From the NCBI GenBank assembly GCA_963734185.1, contig CAVTGA010000001.1:2046001-2110000 (forward strand): a stretch of DNA of 64,000 nt, read 5' to 3'. The notes beneath the pieces were generated by a model that saw only the letters and a list, made by a program, of their open reading frames with translations, had not been told where the DNA came from and made no database searches. The position numbers were made by a program, and so were the translations under genes. The DNA is from PALSA-894 sp963734185 (GTDB lineage Bacteria > Pseudomonadota > Alphaproteobacteria > Rhizobiales > Xanthobacteraceae). Positions 27,426 through 36,382 of the stretch are shown here, piece after piece (the first letter of the stretch is position 1; the number at the start of each line of letters is the position of its first letter).

Positions 27426-28922
27426 ATGTCCGAGATCATCGAAGGCTTTCGTCTCGTCGCCGCGCCCGACGTGATGCTCGCGCTGCTGCTGGCCTCGATC
27501 TACGGGCTGGTGGTCGGCTCGCTGCCCGGGCTTTCCGCCACGATGGCGACCGCGCTGCTGGTGCCGTTCACGTTCTATCTCTCGCCGCTCGCCGCGATCG
27601 CCACCATCGTGGCGGCCTCCGCGATGGCGATCTTCTCCGGCGACATTCCGGGCGCGCTGTTGCGCATCCCGGGCACGCCGGCGTCCGCCGCCTACACCGA
27701 CGAAGCCTACGCCATGACGCGCAAGGGCGAGGCCGAGCTCGCGCTCGGCGCCGGCGTGTGGTTCTCGGCCATCGGCGGCATCGCCGGAACGATCTCGCTG
27801 ATCGTGCTCGCCCCGCCGCTCGCCGAGATGGCGCTGTCGTTCTCCACGTTCGAGTACTTCTGGCTCGCCTTCCTCGGCCTGATGTGCGCCACGCTTGTTG
27901 CGCGTTCTTCGCCCGTCAAGGCGATCGCCGCCATGCTGCTCGGCCTGCTCATCGCCTGCATCGGCATCGAGAACCCGGGCGGGGTGCCGCGCTTCACGTT
28001 CGGTTCTATGGATTTGCTCGGCGGCATCGAGGCGATCCCTGCGCTGGTCGGGGTGTTCGCGGTGTCCGAGGTGATGCGCGCGATGCTCACCCCGGACCCG
28101 CCGCCGCTGCCCAAGCGCCGGTTCGGCAGCATCCTCGCCGGCCAGTGGGGGCTGACCAAGAAGTACCATTGGCAGATGACGCGCGGGAACATCGTCGGCA
28201 TCATCATCGGGGTGCTGCCGGGCGCCGGCGCCGACATGGCGGCGTGGATCTCCTACGCCATGTCGAAGCGCTTCTCCAAGGAACCCGAGAAATTCGGCAC
28301 CGGCCACGTCGAGGGCCTGGTCGAGGCCGGCGCCAGCAACAATGCGAGCCTCGCCAGCGGCTGGGTGCCCTCGCTGCTGTTCGGCATTCCCGGCGACACC
28401 ATCACGGCGATCGCCATCGGCGTGCTCTACATGAAGGGACTCAATCCCGGGCCGACGCTGTTCACCGAAAAAGCGTCGAGCATGTACGCGATCTACATCA
28501 TGTTCATCATCGCAAACATCATCATGATCCCGCTCGGCATCGTGATGATCCGCCTGGCGAGCTACGTGCTGCGCGCGCCGCGCTCCGCCGTGATGCCGAT
28601 GATCATCCTGTGCTGCGCGGTCGGCTCGTTCGCCACCGGCAACAACCTGTTCGCGGTGGTGACCGTGATGGCGTTCGGCGTGCTCGGCTATGTGATGGAG
28701 GCGAACGGCTATCCGGTCGCCGGCATGGTGCTCGGCATCGTGATGGGCGCGATGGTGGAGCAGGCCTTCGTCACTTCGCTGATCAAGTCCGACGGCTCGA
28801 TCCTGCCGTTTTTCGAGCGCCCGGTATCGGCGGTGCTCGCCACCATGACCATCGCGGCGTTCGCCTGGCCGCTGTTCGTATGGCTGAAACGGCGCTGGCG
28901 CGCACGGGAGGCAACGCCATGA
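27426..28922 (+). CDS. tctA: Tripartite tricarboxylate transporter large membrane subunit TctA
   Basis: 498 residues, about 11-12 membrane helices. Family landmarks are YGLVVGSLPGLSATMATALLVP, IPGALLRIPGTPASAAYTDEAY, GVLPGAGADMAAWISY and ASLASGWVPSLLFGIPGDTI, the twin Gly-Pro re-entrant loops of TctA. Length matches the family. The stop overlaps the next tctC start by ATGA, so tctB, tctA and the second tctC are translationally linked. Confidence 0.93.
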   Translation: MSEIIEGFRLVAAPDVMLALLLASIYGLVVGSLPGLSATMATALLVPFTFYLSPLAAIATIVAASAMAIFSGDIPGALLRIPGTPASAAYTDEAYAMTRKGEAELALGAGVWFSAIGGIAGTISLIVLAPPLAEMALSFSTFEYFWLAFLGLMCATLVARSSPVKAIAAMLLGLLIACIGIENPGGVPRFTFGSMDLLGGIEAIPALVGVFAVSEVMRAMLTPDPPPLPKRRFGSILAGQWGLTKKYHWQMTRGNIVGIIIGVLPGAGADMAAWISYAMSKRFSKEPEKFGTGHVEGLVEAGASNNASLASGWVPSLLFGIPGDTITAIAIGVLYMKGLNPGPTLFTEKASSMYAIYIMFIIANIIMIPLGIVMIRLASYVLRAPRSAVMPMIILCCAVGSFATGNNLFAVVTVMAFGVLGYVMEANGYPVAGMVLGIVMGAMVEQAFVTSLIKSDGSILPFFERPVSAVLATMTIAAFAWPLFVWLKRRWRAREATP

Positions 28923-29887
28923 TCAAGTCGACATTGACCGCGCTTGCGGCCCTCGCGCTCGCCTTTGCCGTGCCCGCCGCCGCACAGGACTGGCCGCAAA
29001 AGCCGATCCGCATCATCGTCTCGTTCGGCCCGGGCGGCGGCGCCGACATCGTCGGCCGCATCCTCGGCCAGTCGATGGCGGAGAAACTCGGCCAGCCGGT
29101 GATCATCGAAAACAAGCCGGGTGCCGCGGGAACGATCGGCAACGAACTGGTCGCGCGCGCCGAGAAGGATGGCTACACGCTCGGCATCATGACGGCCGGG
29201 CAGATCATTGCCGCCGTGATGAACAAGTCGCTGCGCTACGACACCGCGACCGCGTTCGAGCCGATCTCGATGGTCGGCACCGCCAGCCTCATCATCGTGA
29301 CGCGTCCGGACTTTCCGGCGAGCAACGCGAAGGAGCTGGTCGCGTATGCCAAGGCCAACCCGGGCAAGGTCTCGGTCGCGAGCCCCGGCTTCGGCGCGAC
29401 GCAGCACATGTCGGCCGAGCTGTTCCGGCAGACCGCCGGGCTGGAGCTGCTGCACGTACCGTTCCGCACCTCGCCGGAAGCGATCACGGCCGTGCTGGGC
29501 AAACAGGTCGACGTGCTGTTCGACACGGTGCTGGCGGTGCTCGGGCAGGTGCAGTCCGGACAGCTCAAGGCGCTCGCGGTCACCGGCGCGGAACGCTTTC
29601 CGATGGTTCCGGACGTTCCGCCCGCGGTCGAGTTCGGCGTGCTTCCCGGCTACAACGTCACCACCTGGTACGGCGTATTCGCCCCGCGCGGCATTCCGGC
29701 GGACGTCGTCGCCAGGCTCAACAAGGCGCTCAACGACTCGTTTCAGGAGCCGGCGGTGCGCGAGAAGCTGATCAAGGCGGGCGTGATCGTGCAGGGCTCG
29801 ACGCCGGACGCCTTCGGCAAGTTCATGGCCGACGAGCTTGCGCGCTGGAGCAAGGTGCGCGAGGCCGCGGGCATCGCGCAGCAGTGA
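28919..29887 (+). CDS. TctC/Bug-family solute-binding protein
   Basis: 322 residues starting at ATG 28919, which overlaps the tctA stop by 4 bases. A Sec signal (IKSTLTALAALALAFAVPAAAQ) precedes DWPQKPIRIIVSFGPGGGAD. Conserved Bug blocks follow: IIENKPGAAGTIGNELVARAEKDGYT, and NVTTWYGVFAPRGIPADVVARLN. Two different binding proteins in one operon suggest that TctAB serves two ligands or that one receptor acts as a sensor. The TGA stop abuts the stop of the convergent membrane-fusion gene (TGATCA at 29885-29890). Confidence 0.93.
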   Translation: MIKSTLTALAALALAFAVPAAAQDWPQKPIRIIVSFGPGGGADIVGRILGQSMAEKLGQPVIIENKPGAAGTIGNELVARAEKDGYTLGIMTAGQIIAAVMNKSLRYDTATAFEPISMVGTASLIIVTRPDFPASNAKELVAYAKANPGKVSVASPGFGATQHMSAELFRQTAGLELLHVPFRTSPEAITAVLGKQVDVLFDTVLAVLGQVQSGQLKALAVTGAERFPMVPDVPPAVEFGVLPGYNVTTWYGVFAPRGIPADVVARLNKALNDSFQEPAVREKLIKAGVIVQGSTPDAFGKFMADELARWSKVREAAGIAQQ

Positions 29888-30941
29888 TCACGGCTTCGCC
29901 GCGACCGCGGGCCCGCTGCCGAAGATGTTGGAGAGACTGCGCGTGCGCCGCGTGTCGATGCTCACATAGGCGGTCATGCCGGCGCGCAGCGGCGGCTCGC
30001 CCATGCGCTCGGTCAGCCGCAGCCGCACCGGCACGCGCTGCACCACCTTGACCCAGTTGCCGCTCGCGTTCTGCGGCGGAAGGATCGCGAACTCCGCGCC
30101 GGTCGCCGGCGAGATGCTCTCGACTTCGGCCTCCCAGGTGAGATCGGGATACATGTCGAGCACCACCGTGGCCTTCTGCCCGACGCTCACGTAGGTGAGA
30201 TCGGTCTCCTTGAAGTTGGCCTCGAGCCAGGGGCGGCGGTCGGCGACGTGCGCGAACAGGGGCGTCTGCGCCTTCACCTGCTCGCCGAGCTGCGAGTTTG
30301 AAGTTGACCACGATGCCGGCGCGCGGCGCCGTGATCTCGGTATGGCTGAGATCGAGCGCGGCGCGGTCGCGCAACGCCTGCTTCTCGCGCACCGCGGCAT
30401 AGCGATCGGTCGGCTGATCCGGGTCTCCGCCGAGCGCGGCTTCCACGCGCGCGATGCGCTGCTGCAGCATGGCGAGGCGGTCGCGCGCCTGCTGCTCGTC
30501 GCTGTCGGCCTGCTCGACGCGCGCCGCTGCGCTCACGCCGCGTCCGGAGAGCTCGCGCTGGCGCTTGGTCTGCATCTCGAGATAGGTCACGCGGTTCTCG
30601 GTCTCCTTGGCCTCGGCGCGGGTCTCGCGCAACTGCGCCTTGAGGGCCTCGACCGCGGCGCGCGCGGCGTCGACCTCGGCCGCCGCCTTGGCGAGCGCGA
30701 GCCGGTACGGCTCGGGATCGAGCCGCACCAGCACGTCGCCGGCCGCGACCGCGGCGTGGTCGCGCACCCGCACCTCGACGATGCGGCCCGGCACTTCGCT
30801 CGCGATCTGGGCGATGTCGGCCTTGACGAATGCGTTCTCGGTGGTGGCGTAGCGCCCGCCCTGCAGCCAGAACATGAGCGCGCCGGCGAGCACCAGCGCC
30901 GGCACGCCGATCAAGGCCAGCGCCCTGCGCCATCCGGTCAT
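29888..30941 (-). CDS. EmrA/HlyD-type membrane fusion protein, one-base frameshift
   Basis: Reads as 350 residues once one base is removed. The N-terminal frame encodes TGWRRALALIGVPALVLAG (one membrane anchor), then YATTENAFVKADIAQIASEVPGRI (first lipoyl half), a coiled coil, and ITAPRAGIVVNF. The continuation QLGEQVKAQTPLFAHVADRRPW is in another frame down to 29888. The coding strand has TTCAAACTCGCAG at the junction (30297-30299 on plus); TTCAACTCGCAG would restore VNFNSQLGEQ. It overlaps the marR stop by ATGA. It would link the divergent DHA2 pump to an outer-membrane channel for drug efflux; no outer-membrane factor gene is nearby. Confidence 0.88.
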
Positions 30942-31450
30942 GGCGCGAGGCTCCCGTTCACGCGCGGCGCCGCGCGCGGCACGACGCGCGCGGCCCCGTT
31001 GGCGCCGTTGCGCGTTGCGCCGTCGAGCGCCGCGAGCGTGCCCTTGACCCGCTTCAGCAGGTTCATCAGCTGCGCGCTCTCCTGCGCGGAGAGATCGGCG
31101 AGCGCGTCGCCGACGGTCGCCTCGGCCACCCGCCACATGCGCTTGTGCACCCGCTCGGCTTCGGGCGTGAGGTAGACGCGTTTGACGCGGCGGTCGCCGT
31201 CGAGCGCGCGGCGCTTGACCCAGCCCTTGGCCTCGAGCCGGTCGAACATGCGGCCGGCGCTCGCCTTCTCCACCTCCATCATATCGGCAAGCTCGGACTG
31301 CGAGGCGCCGGGGCGGCGGTGCACGCGGGTGAGCACCAGCCACTGGGCGCGGGTAAGGCCGAGCGCGCGCACGCGGCGGTCGAACGCGGTGCGCAACAGG
31401 CGCGCCACGTCGGAGATCACGACGCCGATGAAGTCATCCGTATTCGGCAC
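30938..31450 (-). CDS. MarR-family regulator of the efflux module
   Basis: 170 residues. Winged helix-turn-helix: TRAQWLVLTRVHRRPGASQSELADMMEVEKASAGRMFDRLEAKGWVKRR, then the wing GDRRVKRVYLTPEA. The C-terminus has an extra Ala/Asn/Arg-rich tail of about 30 residues. It is the first gene of marR-emrA and is divergent from emrB with a 70-base gap that contains the palindrome AGTAA-GCTAGG-TTACT. It is likely to repress both transcription units and be released by a drug-like ligand (inference from the family). Confidence 0.9.
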   Translation of the reverse strand: MPNTDDFIGVVISDVARLLRTAFDRRVRALGLTRAQWLVLTRVHRRPGASQSELADMMEVEKASAGRMFDRLEAKGWVKRRALDGDRRVKRVYLTPEAERVHKRMWRVAEATVGDALADLSAQESAQLMNLLKRVKGTLAALDGATRNGANGAARVVPRAAPRVNGSLAP

Positions 31451-31477
31451 GAGGTGCAGTATAGCGCCCGGCGAGAT

Positions 31478-31493
31478 AGTAAGCTAGGTTACT
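31478..31493. promoter_or_regulatory. Candidate MarR operator
   Basis: The palindrome AGTAAGCTAGGTTACT has 5-base arms AGTAA/TTACT in the only gap between marR and emrB. MarR proteins commonly bind such 16-20-base inverted repeats in divergent promoters. Binding is inferred from position and symmetry. Confidence 0.5.
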
Positions 31494-31520
31494 TTCGCAC
31501 AGGACACCATCGTTCCCAAC

Positions 31521-33053
31521 ATGACGGCAGGCTCCGAAACCCTCCCGGCCGGCAGCGCCGCGCCCGACCGCGGCGCGGCGCAGCGCTATCTCACGCTCGC
31601 GACCGTGGTGCTCGGCTCCTCGCTCTACGGCACCGCCATCCTCACCACCTCCACCATCCTGCCGCAGATGCAGGGCGCGATGTCGGCGACGCAGGACGAG
31701 ATCGCCTGGACCATGACCTTCAACATCCTGGCGACCGCCGTGGTGACGCCGATGACCGGCTGGCTGGTGGCGCGCTTCGGCACCAAGCGGGTGATGGTGT
31801 GGTCGGTCGGGTGGTTCACGCTCGCGACCTTGCTGTGCGGGACGGCGCAATCGCTCGAGACCCTGGTGCTGTGGCGCATCATCCAGGGCGGCGCCGGCGC
31901 GCCGATCGTGCCCTTGTCGCAGTCGATCCTGCTCGACACTTTCCCGCGCCGCCAGCACACCATGGTGCTGTCGATCTTCGGCATGGCGGTCGCGGTCGCG
32001 CCGGTGGTCGGCCCGGTGCTCGGCGGTTACCTGGCCGAGGCCTACAGCTGGCGCTGGGCGTTCTACATGCTGGTGCCGGTCGGCTGCCTTTCGGTGATCG
32101 GCATGCAGCTCACCCTGCCGCGCGACACGCGGTTCTCCAGGATCCGCTTCGACTGGACCGGCTTCCTCGCGCTCAGCGTCACGCTCGCCGCGCTGCAGCT
32201 GGTGTTCGCGCGCGGCGTGCGGCTCGACTGGTTCGCCTCGACCGAGATCGTAATCGAGTGCCTGGTCGCGGCCCTGGCGTTCTACGTCTTCCTGGTGCAC
32301 AGCCTGACCACGCAGGCGCCGTTCCTGAACCTGAAGCTGCTGACCGACCGCAACTACGCCATCGGGCTGGTATTGGTCACCATCTACGGCATGCTCAACT
32401 TCACCCCGATGGTGCTGTTGCCGCCGCTCCTGCAGCAGCACGTCGGCTTCTCCGACGCGCTGGTCGGCCAGGTGATCGGCTGCCGCGGCATCGGCATGAC
32501 CATCGGGTTCATGAGCGCGGGCTTCATGAGCCGGCTCGACCCGCGCATCAGCATGAGCTTCGGCTTCGGCCTGCAGGTGCTGGCCGGCCTGTGGATGATG
32601 ACGTTCGACCTCAACGTCACCATGCAGATCCTGGTGCTCAACAGCGCGCTGCAAGGCTTCGCGGTCGGCGCGGTGTGGGTGCCGATGACCATGGTGGCGT
32701 TCGACACGCTCGATCCCAAGAACCGCGCCGAAGCCTCCTCCGTATTCCACCTGCTGCGCAACATCGGATCGAGCTTCTTTATTTCCCTGTCGATCGCCGA
32801 GATCGTGCGCACCACCGGCGCCAACTACAGCCGCATGACCGAGATGATCACGCCCTATCATTCCGCGCTGGCGATGCCGAACGTCACCGGGGGCTGGACC
32901 TTCGACACCGTGCCGGGGCTGGCCAAGGTCGCGAACGAGATCGCGCGCCAGTCGGCGATGCTCGGCTATCTCAACGCCTTCATGATGTACACGGTCGCGT
33001 CGGGCATCGCGATCGCGCTGGTGCTGATGGTGCGGCGGAGGAAGGTGTTGTAG
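31521..33053 (+). CDS. DHA2-family (EmrB/QacA) multidrug efflux transporter
   Basis: 510 residues with 14 expected membrane helices. It shows the MFS motif A-like segment GWLVARFGTKRVM and motif C region VAVAPVVGPVLGGYLAEAYSWRWAF, typical of drug-proton antiporters. The long hydrophilic loop near the C-terminus (MTEMITPYHSALAMPNVTGGW) is characteristic of EmrB relatives. Together with the divergent emrA-like gene it forms a two-part export module. The TAG stop at 33051-33053 is the first triplet of a repeat. A decayed copy of its C-terminal 75 codons lies at 37420-37659. Confidence 0.93.
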   Translation: MTAGSETLPAGSAAPDRGAAQRYLTLATVVLGSSLYGTAILTTSTILPQMQGAMSATQDEIAWTMTFNILATAVVTPMTGWLVARFGTKRVMVWSVGWFTLATLLCGTAQSLETLVLWRIIQGGAGAPIVPLSQSILLDTFPRRQHTMVLSIFGMAVAVAPVVGPVLGGYLAEAYSWRWAFYMLVPVGCLSVIGMQLTLPRDTRFSRIRFDWTGFLALSVTLAALQLVFARGVRLDWFASTEIVIECLVAALAFYVFLVHSLTTQAPFLNLKLLTDRNYAIGLVLVTIYGMLNFTPMVLLPPLLQQHVGFSDALVGQVIGCRGIGMTIGFMSAGFMSRLDPRISMSFGFGLQVLAGLWMMTFDLNVTMQILVLNSALQGFAVGAVWVPMTMVAFDTLDPKNRAEASSVFHLLRNIGSSFFISLSIAEIVRTTGANYSRMTEMITPYHSALAMPNVTGGWTFDTVPGLAKVANEIARQSAMLGYLNAFMMYTVASGIAIALVLMVRRRKVL

Positions 33054-33174
33054 GGCGGGCAAAGCCATAAGCGCGTTGACGCGCGTCTTCGACGCGCTAT
33101 GGCGGGCCCGCGTCTTTGTCGCAGCCGGCATCATCACGCGGGCACGGCGCGTACCGCGCCTTTGCCCGCCCTAC
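33050..33174. repeat. GTAGGGCGGGCAAAG-type bounded repeat, copy 3
   Basis: The left end is GTAGGGCGGGCAAAGCC and the right end GCGCCTTTGCCCGCCCTAC. The interior contains GCGCGTTGACGCGCGTCTTCG and GCGGGCACGGCGCG. The left end gives the emrB stop. The interior is closely similar to the element at 37670-37720, which follows the emrB-like pseudogene. Confidence 0.85.
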
Positions 33175-33192
33175 GGACTTGACGCGTTAATG

Positions 33193-34566
33193 TCAATTCA
33201 GCGGTTGCATCAATTCACGCACGTCGGTGAGCTGTTCGAGCCGGTCGACGAGACCGATCAGCGTGTCGCCCGCGTCAGGGGCAAGCGTCTCCTTTGCGAA
33301 ATCGAGGCAGCCGCGGAATTTTGCGATGTGCTGCTCGCGGGTGAGGCGGCGCGCCGGGCTCGCCAGCATGGTCTCGCAGCGCCAGCGCAGCACCGTGCCG
33401 TCCTTCAGTTCGACGACGACCTCCTGCGGCGCGAGGGCGTTCGGATCCGGATTGCCGTCGGATTCCATCGTGATGCGTTGGGCGAGCTCATGCGTCGCCG
33501 GCTCGGTCAGCTCCGCAGCGCGGAAATGCGCAAGATCGAGTTTGCCGTGCAGCAGCACCTTGGCAGCGATGAACGACATGCACAGCCGCGCGTAGTTCGC
33601 GTTCGGTGCGGCGATATCGGGGCGCCCGCACAGGCGCTTGATCAGCGGCGGACCGATGACATTAACGGAAACGACCTCGCCCGCCGCGAACGGCCGTTGT
33701 CCGCGCAGCGTCATGATGCCTTCGATGCCGCCATGCGATGCGCGGCCCGCCGGATAGGGCTTGTGGCTGAGCTCGCTGACGCGCCAGGTCTTGCCGAGGC
33801 GGTCCCACGCCGCCGCGAGGTCCCACGCGCCTTCGAACAGCCGCAGGTAACCGAACCGGCCCTCGAACACGTCGCGCGGGCCGGGCAGCCCGGTCGCGGC
33901 GATGTCGCAGGAATGCAGTGCGGCGCGTCCATTGAAGCCGATCTGCATCGGCAGGACGATGCTGCCCTCGACATGCGGCTGCATCGTGCCGCTGGTCTGA
34001 CCGTATTGAATGCCGAACGCGTTGCAGAGCGTGTCGCGATCGAAGCCGGCGAGCCGCCCGATCGCAGCCGTCGCGCCGAACCCGCCCGAGGTCGCCGGGC
34101 GGAAGAACTTCAGACCCTCGCGCGCCGCAACGCCGAGGCTTGCCGCAACATCGACGCCGACCGCGACCGCGACAATCAGTTCGCGGCCCGAAATGCCGCC
34201 CGCGCGTTCCGCATAGGCGAGCGCCGCGGGCAGCAAGGTCGCCATCGAGTGCAGCACGGCCCTCTCGTGCAGGCAGTCATATTCCTGGCAGTGCGCCTGA
34301 AAGCCGTTGAGGAAGGCCGCAGTCGGGGCCGGCACGCGCTGGCGCCGGCCCCACACGGTGCAATCCGCACCGCCGCCCCAGCCGGCGCTCACCCGGCCAA
34401 GCTCATCCGCGCCGGCGGCGGACGAGCCCGCGATGCCGACGCCGATCGTGTCGAGAATGAAGGTCTTGGCTTGATCGATCGCGTCCGCACTCAAGTCCGT
34501 AAAGCGCGCCTCGAGCGCGTGGCGCGCAAAGCGTTCGGAAGCGACCGGCACGACCGGCGGGCTCAT
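33193..34566 (-). CDS. MmgE/PrpD family protein
   Basis: 457 residues, predicted cytoplasmic. The opening FARHALEARFTDLSADAIDQAKTFILDTIGVGIAGS and the block AFLNGFQAHCQEYDCLHE are those of the 2-methylcitrate dehydratase / cis-aconitate decarboxylase superfamily; the HSMATLLPAALAYAE and GFGATAAIGRLAGFD segments agree. Family members dehydrate or decarboxylate tricarboxylic acids, but many paralogues in soil bacteria have unknown substrates. It is divergent from the flavin monooxygenase with a 135-base gap. No prpB or prpC lies nearby, so the methylcitrate cycle itself is not indicated. Confidence 0.88.
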   Translation of the reverse strand: MSPPVVPVASERFARHALEARFTDLSADAIDQAKTFILDTIGVGIAGSSAAGADELGRVSAGWGGGADCTVWGRRQRVPAPTAAFLNGFQAHCQEYDCLHERAVLHSMATLLPAALAYAERAGGISGRELIVAVAVGVDVAASLGVAAREGLKFFRPATSGGFGATAAIGRLAGFDRDTLCNAFGIQYGQTSGTMQPHVEGSIVLPMQIGFNGRAALHSCDIAATGLPGPRDVFEGRFGYLRLFEGAWDLAAAWDRLGKTWRVSELSHKPYPAGRASHGGIEGIMTLRGQRPFAAGEVVSVNVIGPPLIKRLCGRPDIAAPNANYARLCMSFIAAKVLLHGKLDLAHFRAAELTEPATHELAQRITMESDGNPDPNALAPQEVVVELKDGTVLRWRCETMLASPARRLTREQHIAKFRGCLDFAKETLAPDAGDTLIGLVDRLEQLTDVRELMQPLN

Positions 34567-34701
34567 GCATCACTCCGGGCGAGTTCGGGACCGGGACATC
34601 CCATGCGAATATTGCATACTCATTCGCTCTTGATCAGCACTGGCGAGTAACTCTCGCCTTTGGTAGGAGATCGACGCCCCAGCGCGTCAGTGGGAAACAT
34701 C

Positions 34702-36330
34702 ATGTCTGGACGGAAGACGGGCGGTGAGACCCGCGAACTGGATGCTATCGTCGTCGGAGCCGGATTCGCCGGCCTGTATGCCCTTTACCGTCTGCGAACG
34801 ATGGGGCTGCGAGCGCAGATTCTTGAAGCCGGCGCGGACATCGGCGGGACCTGGTTCTGGAACCGCTATCCCGGTGCGCGCTGTGACGTCGAAAGCCTGG
34901 AGTATTCGTACTCGTTTTCAGACGAGTTGCAGCAGGAATGGGTCTGGCCGGACCGCTTTGCCGCTCAGCCCGACATTCTGCGATACATCAATCATGTTGC
35001 CGATCGGCTGGATCTGAGACGGTTCATCCTTACGCAAGCCCGTGTCGTGTCCGCTGCTTTCGACCGGGCAACGGATCGTTGGACGGTGATGACCGCCGGC
35101 GGTGGGGGCTTCCAAGCGCCGTTCTGCATCATGGCGACGGGCAACCTCTCGCTGCCCCGGGTGCCGCGCTTTCCGGGATTGGAGAGCTTCGAGGGCAACT
35201 GGTACCACAGCGGACTCTGGCCGCAACAAGGCGTCGATTTCTCGGGCCGGCGGGTCGGCGTGATCGGCACCGGTTCATCGGGGATTCAAATGATCCCGAT
35301 CATCGCCGAGCAAGCCAGGCGACTGGTCGTATTTCAGCGGACGGCGAATTTCAGCGTGCCGGCCGTGAACCGCCCGATAACGCCCGAGGTGGATCGCGGC
35401 CACAAGGAGAAGTACCGCTATTGGCGCGAAGAAGCCAAGCGCACGCCATTCGGAATCGCCGGGCACCCGCCCCCTACGAGATCCGCCCTTGAAGACGCGC
35501 CGGAAGAGCGCGAGCGCGTGTACGAAGAGAAATGGGCCACCGGAGGCAATATCAGCTTCCTCTACGCCTATAATGATCTGCTGGTGAACCGGGATTCGAA
35601 CGAGACCGCAGCGGAATTCGTTCGCAGCAAGATCCGCAGTATTGTGCGCGATCCGAAGGTTGCAGAGCTGCTGTTGCCCAAGGATCATCCGATCGGAACA
35701 AAGAGGCTTTGCCTGGACGATAGGTACTTCGAGACGTTCAACCGCGAGAACGTGACCCTCGTCGACGCAAGATCGGACCCGATCGCCGAGATCACACCGT
35801 CAGGTCTGCGGACCCGGACACGCGAGTTTGAACTGGACGACATCGTTTTCGCGACCGGCTTCGACGCCATCACCGGAGCGCTCCTCAACATCGATATTTC
35901 TATCGAGGGCGGTCCGCGCCTGGATGAAAAATGGGCTCACGGTCCTCGCACGTATCTCGGATTGATGACGGCTGGTTTTCCGAACCTTTTCATCATCACG
36001 GGGCCGGGCAGCCCGTCGGTGAAGTCCAACATGATTGCGTCCATCGAGCAGCATGTCGACTGGATCGCCGATTGCCTGCAGCATCTGAGGGACAGGAAGG
36101 TCAGACATATCGAAGCCGACGAGAACGCAGAGAACAGCTGGGTCGCGCACGTCAACAAGGTTGCCGACGCTACGCTCTATCCGCAGGCCAATTCCTGGTA
36201 CAATGGCGCAAACATAGCGGGCAAGCCGCGCGTTTTCATGCCGTATGTCGCCGGGCTGGACAGATACCGCAAGATCTGTGACGACGTCGCTTCAGCCGGT
36301 TACCGGGGCTTCTCGCTGAAGAGCAGGTAG
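34702..36330 (+). CDS. Flavin-containing (Baeyer-Villiger-type) monooxygenase
   Basis: 542 residues from ATG 34702. FAD site: IVVGAGFAGLYALYRLR (about 14-30). NADPH site: GVIGTGSSGIQMIP. The Baeyer-Villiger fingerprint FxGxxxHxxxW is present as FEGNWYHSGLW, just before the second Rossmann motif. ADIGGTWFWNRYPGARCDVES is the conserved active-site region of cyclohexanone- and phenylacetone-type enzymes. It would insert oxygen next to a ketone using NADPH and O2; the substrate is unknown. Partner of the divergent MmgE/PrpD gene only by position. An ATG-proximal GGGA is the only ribosome-site candidate. Confidence 0.9.
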   Translation: MSGRKTGGETRELDAIVVGAGFAGLYALYRLRTMGLRAQILEAGADIGGTWFWNRYPGARCDVESLEYSYSFSDELQQEWVWPDRFAAQPDILRYINHVADRLDLRRFILTQARVVSAAFDRATDRWTVMTAGGGGFQAPFCIMATGNLSLPRVPRFPGLESFEGNWYHSGLWPQQGVDFSGRRVGVIGTGSSGIQMIPIIAEQARRLVVFQRTANFSVPAVNRPITPEVDRGHKEKYRYWREEAKRTPFGIAGHPPPTRSALEDAPEERERVYEEKWATGGNISFLYAYNDLLVNRDSNETAAEFVRSKIRSIVRDPKVAELLLPKDHPIGTKRLCLDDRYFETFNRENVTLVDARSDPIAEITPSGLRTRTREFELDDIVFATGFDAITGALLNIDISIEGGPRLDEKWAHGPRTYLGLMTAGFPNLFIITGPGSPSVKSNMIASIEQHVDWIADCLQHLRDRKVRHIEADENAENSWVAHVNKVADATLYPQANSWYNGANIAGKPRVFMPYVAGLDRYRKICDDVASAGYRGFSLKSR

Positions 36331-36382
36331 TAGATTTTGTTCATCTCGAGTCTCCCGAATCGCCGACGTTGGCCTAAGGCGG

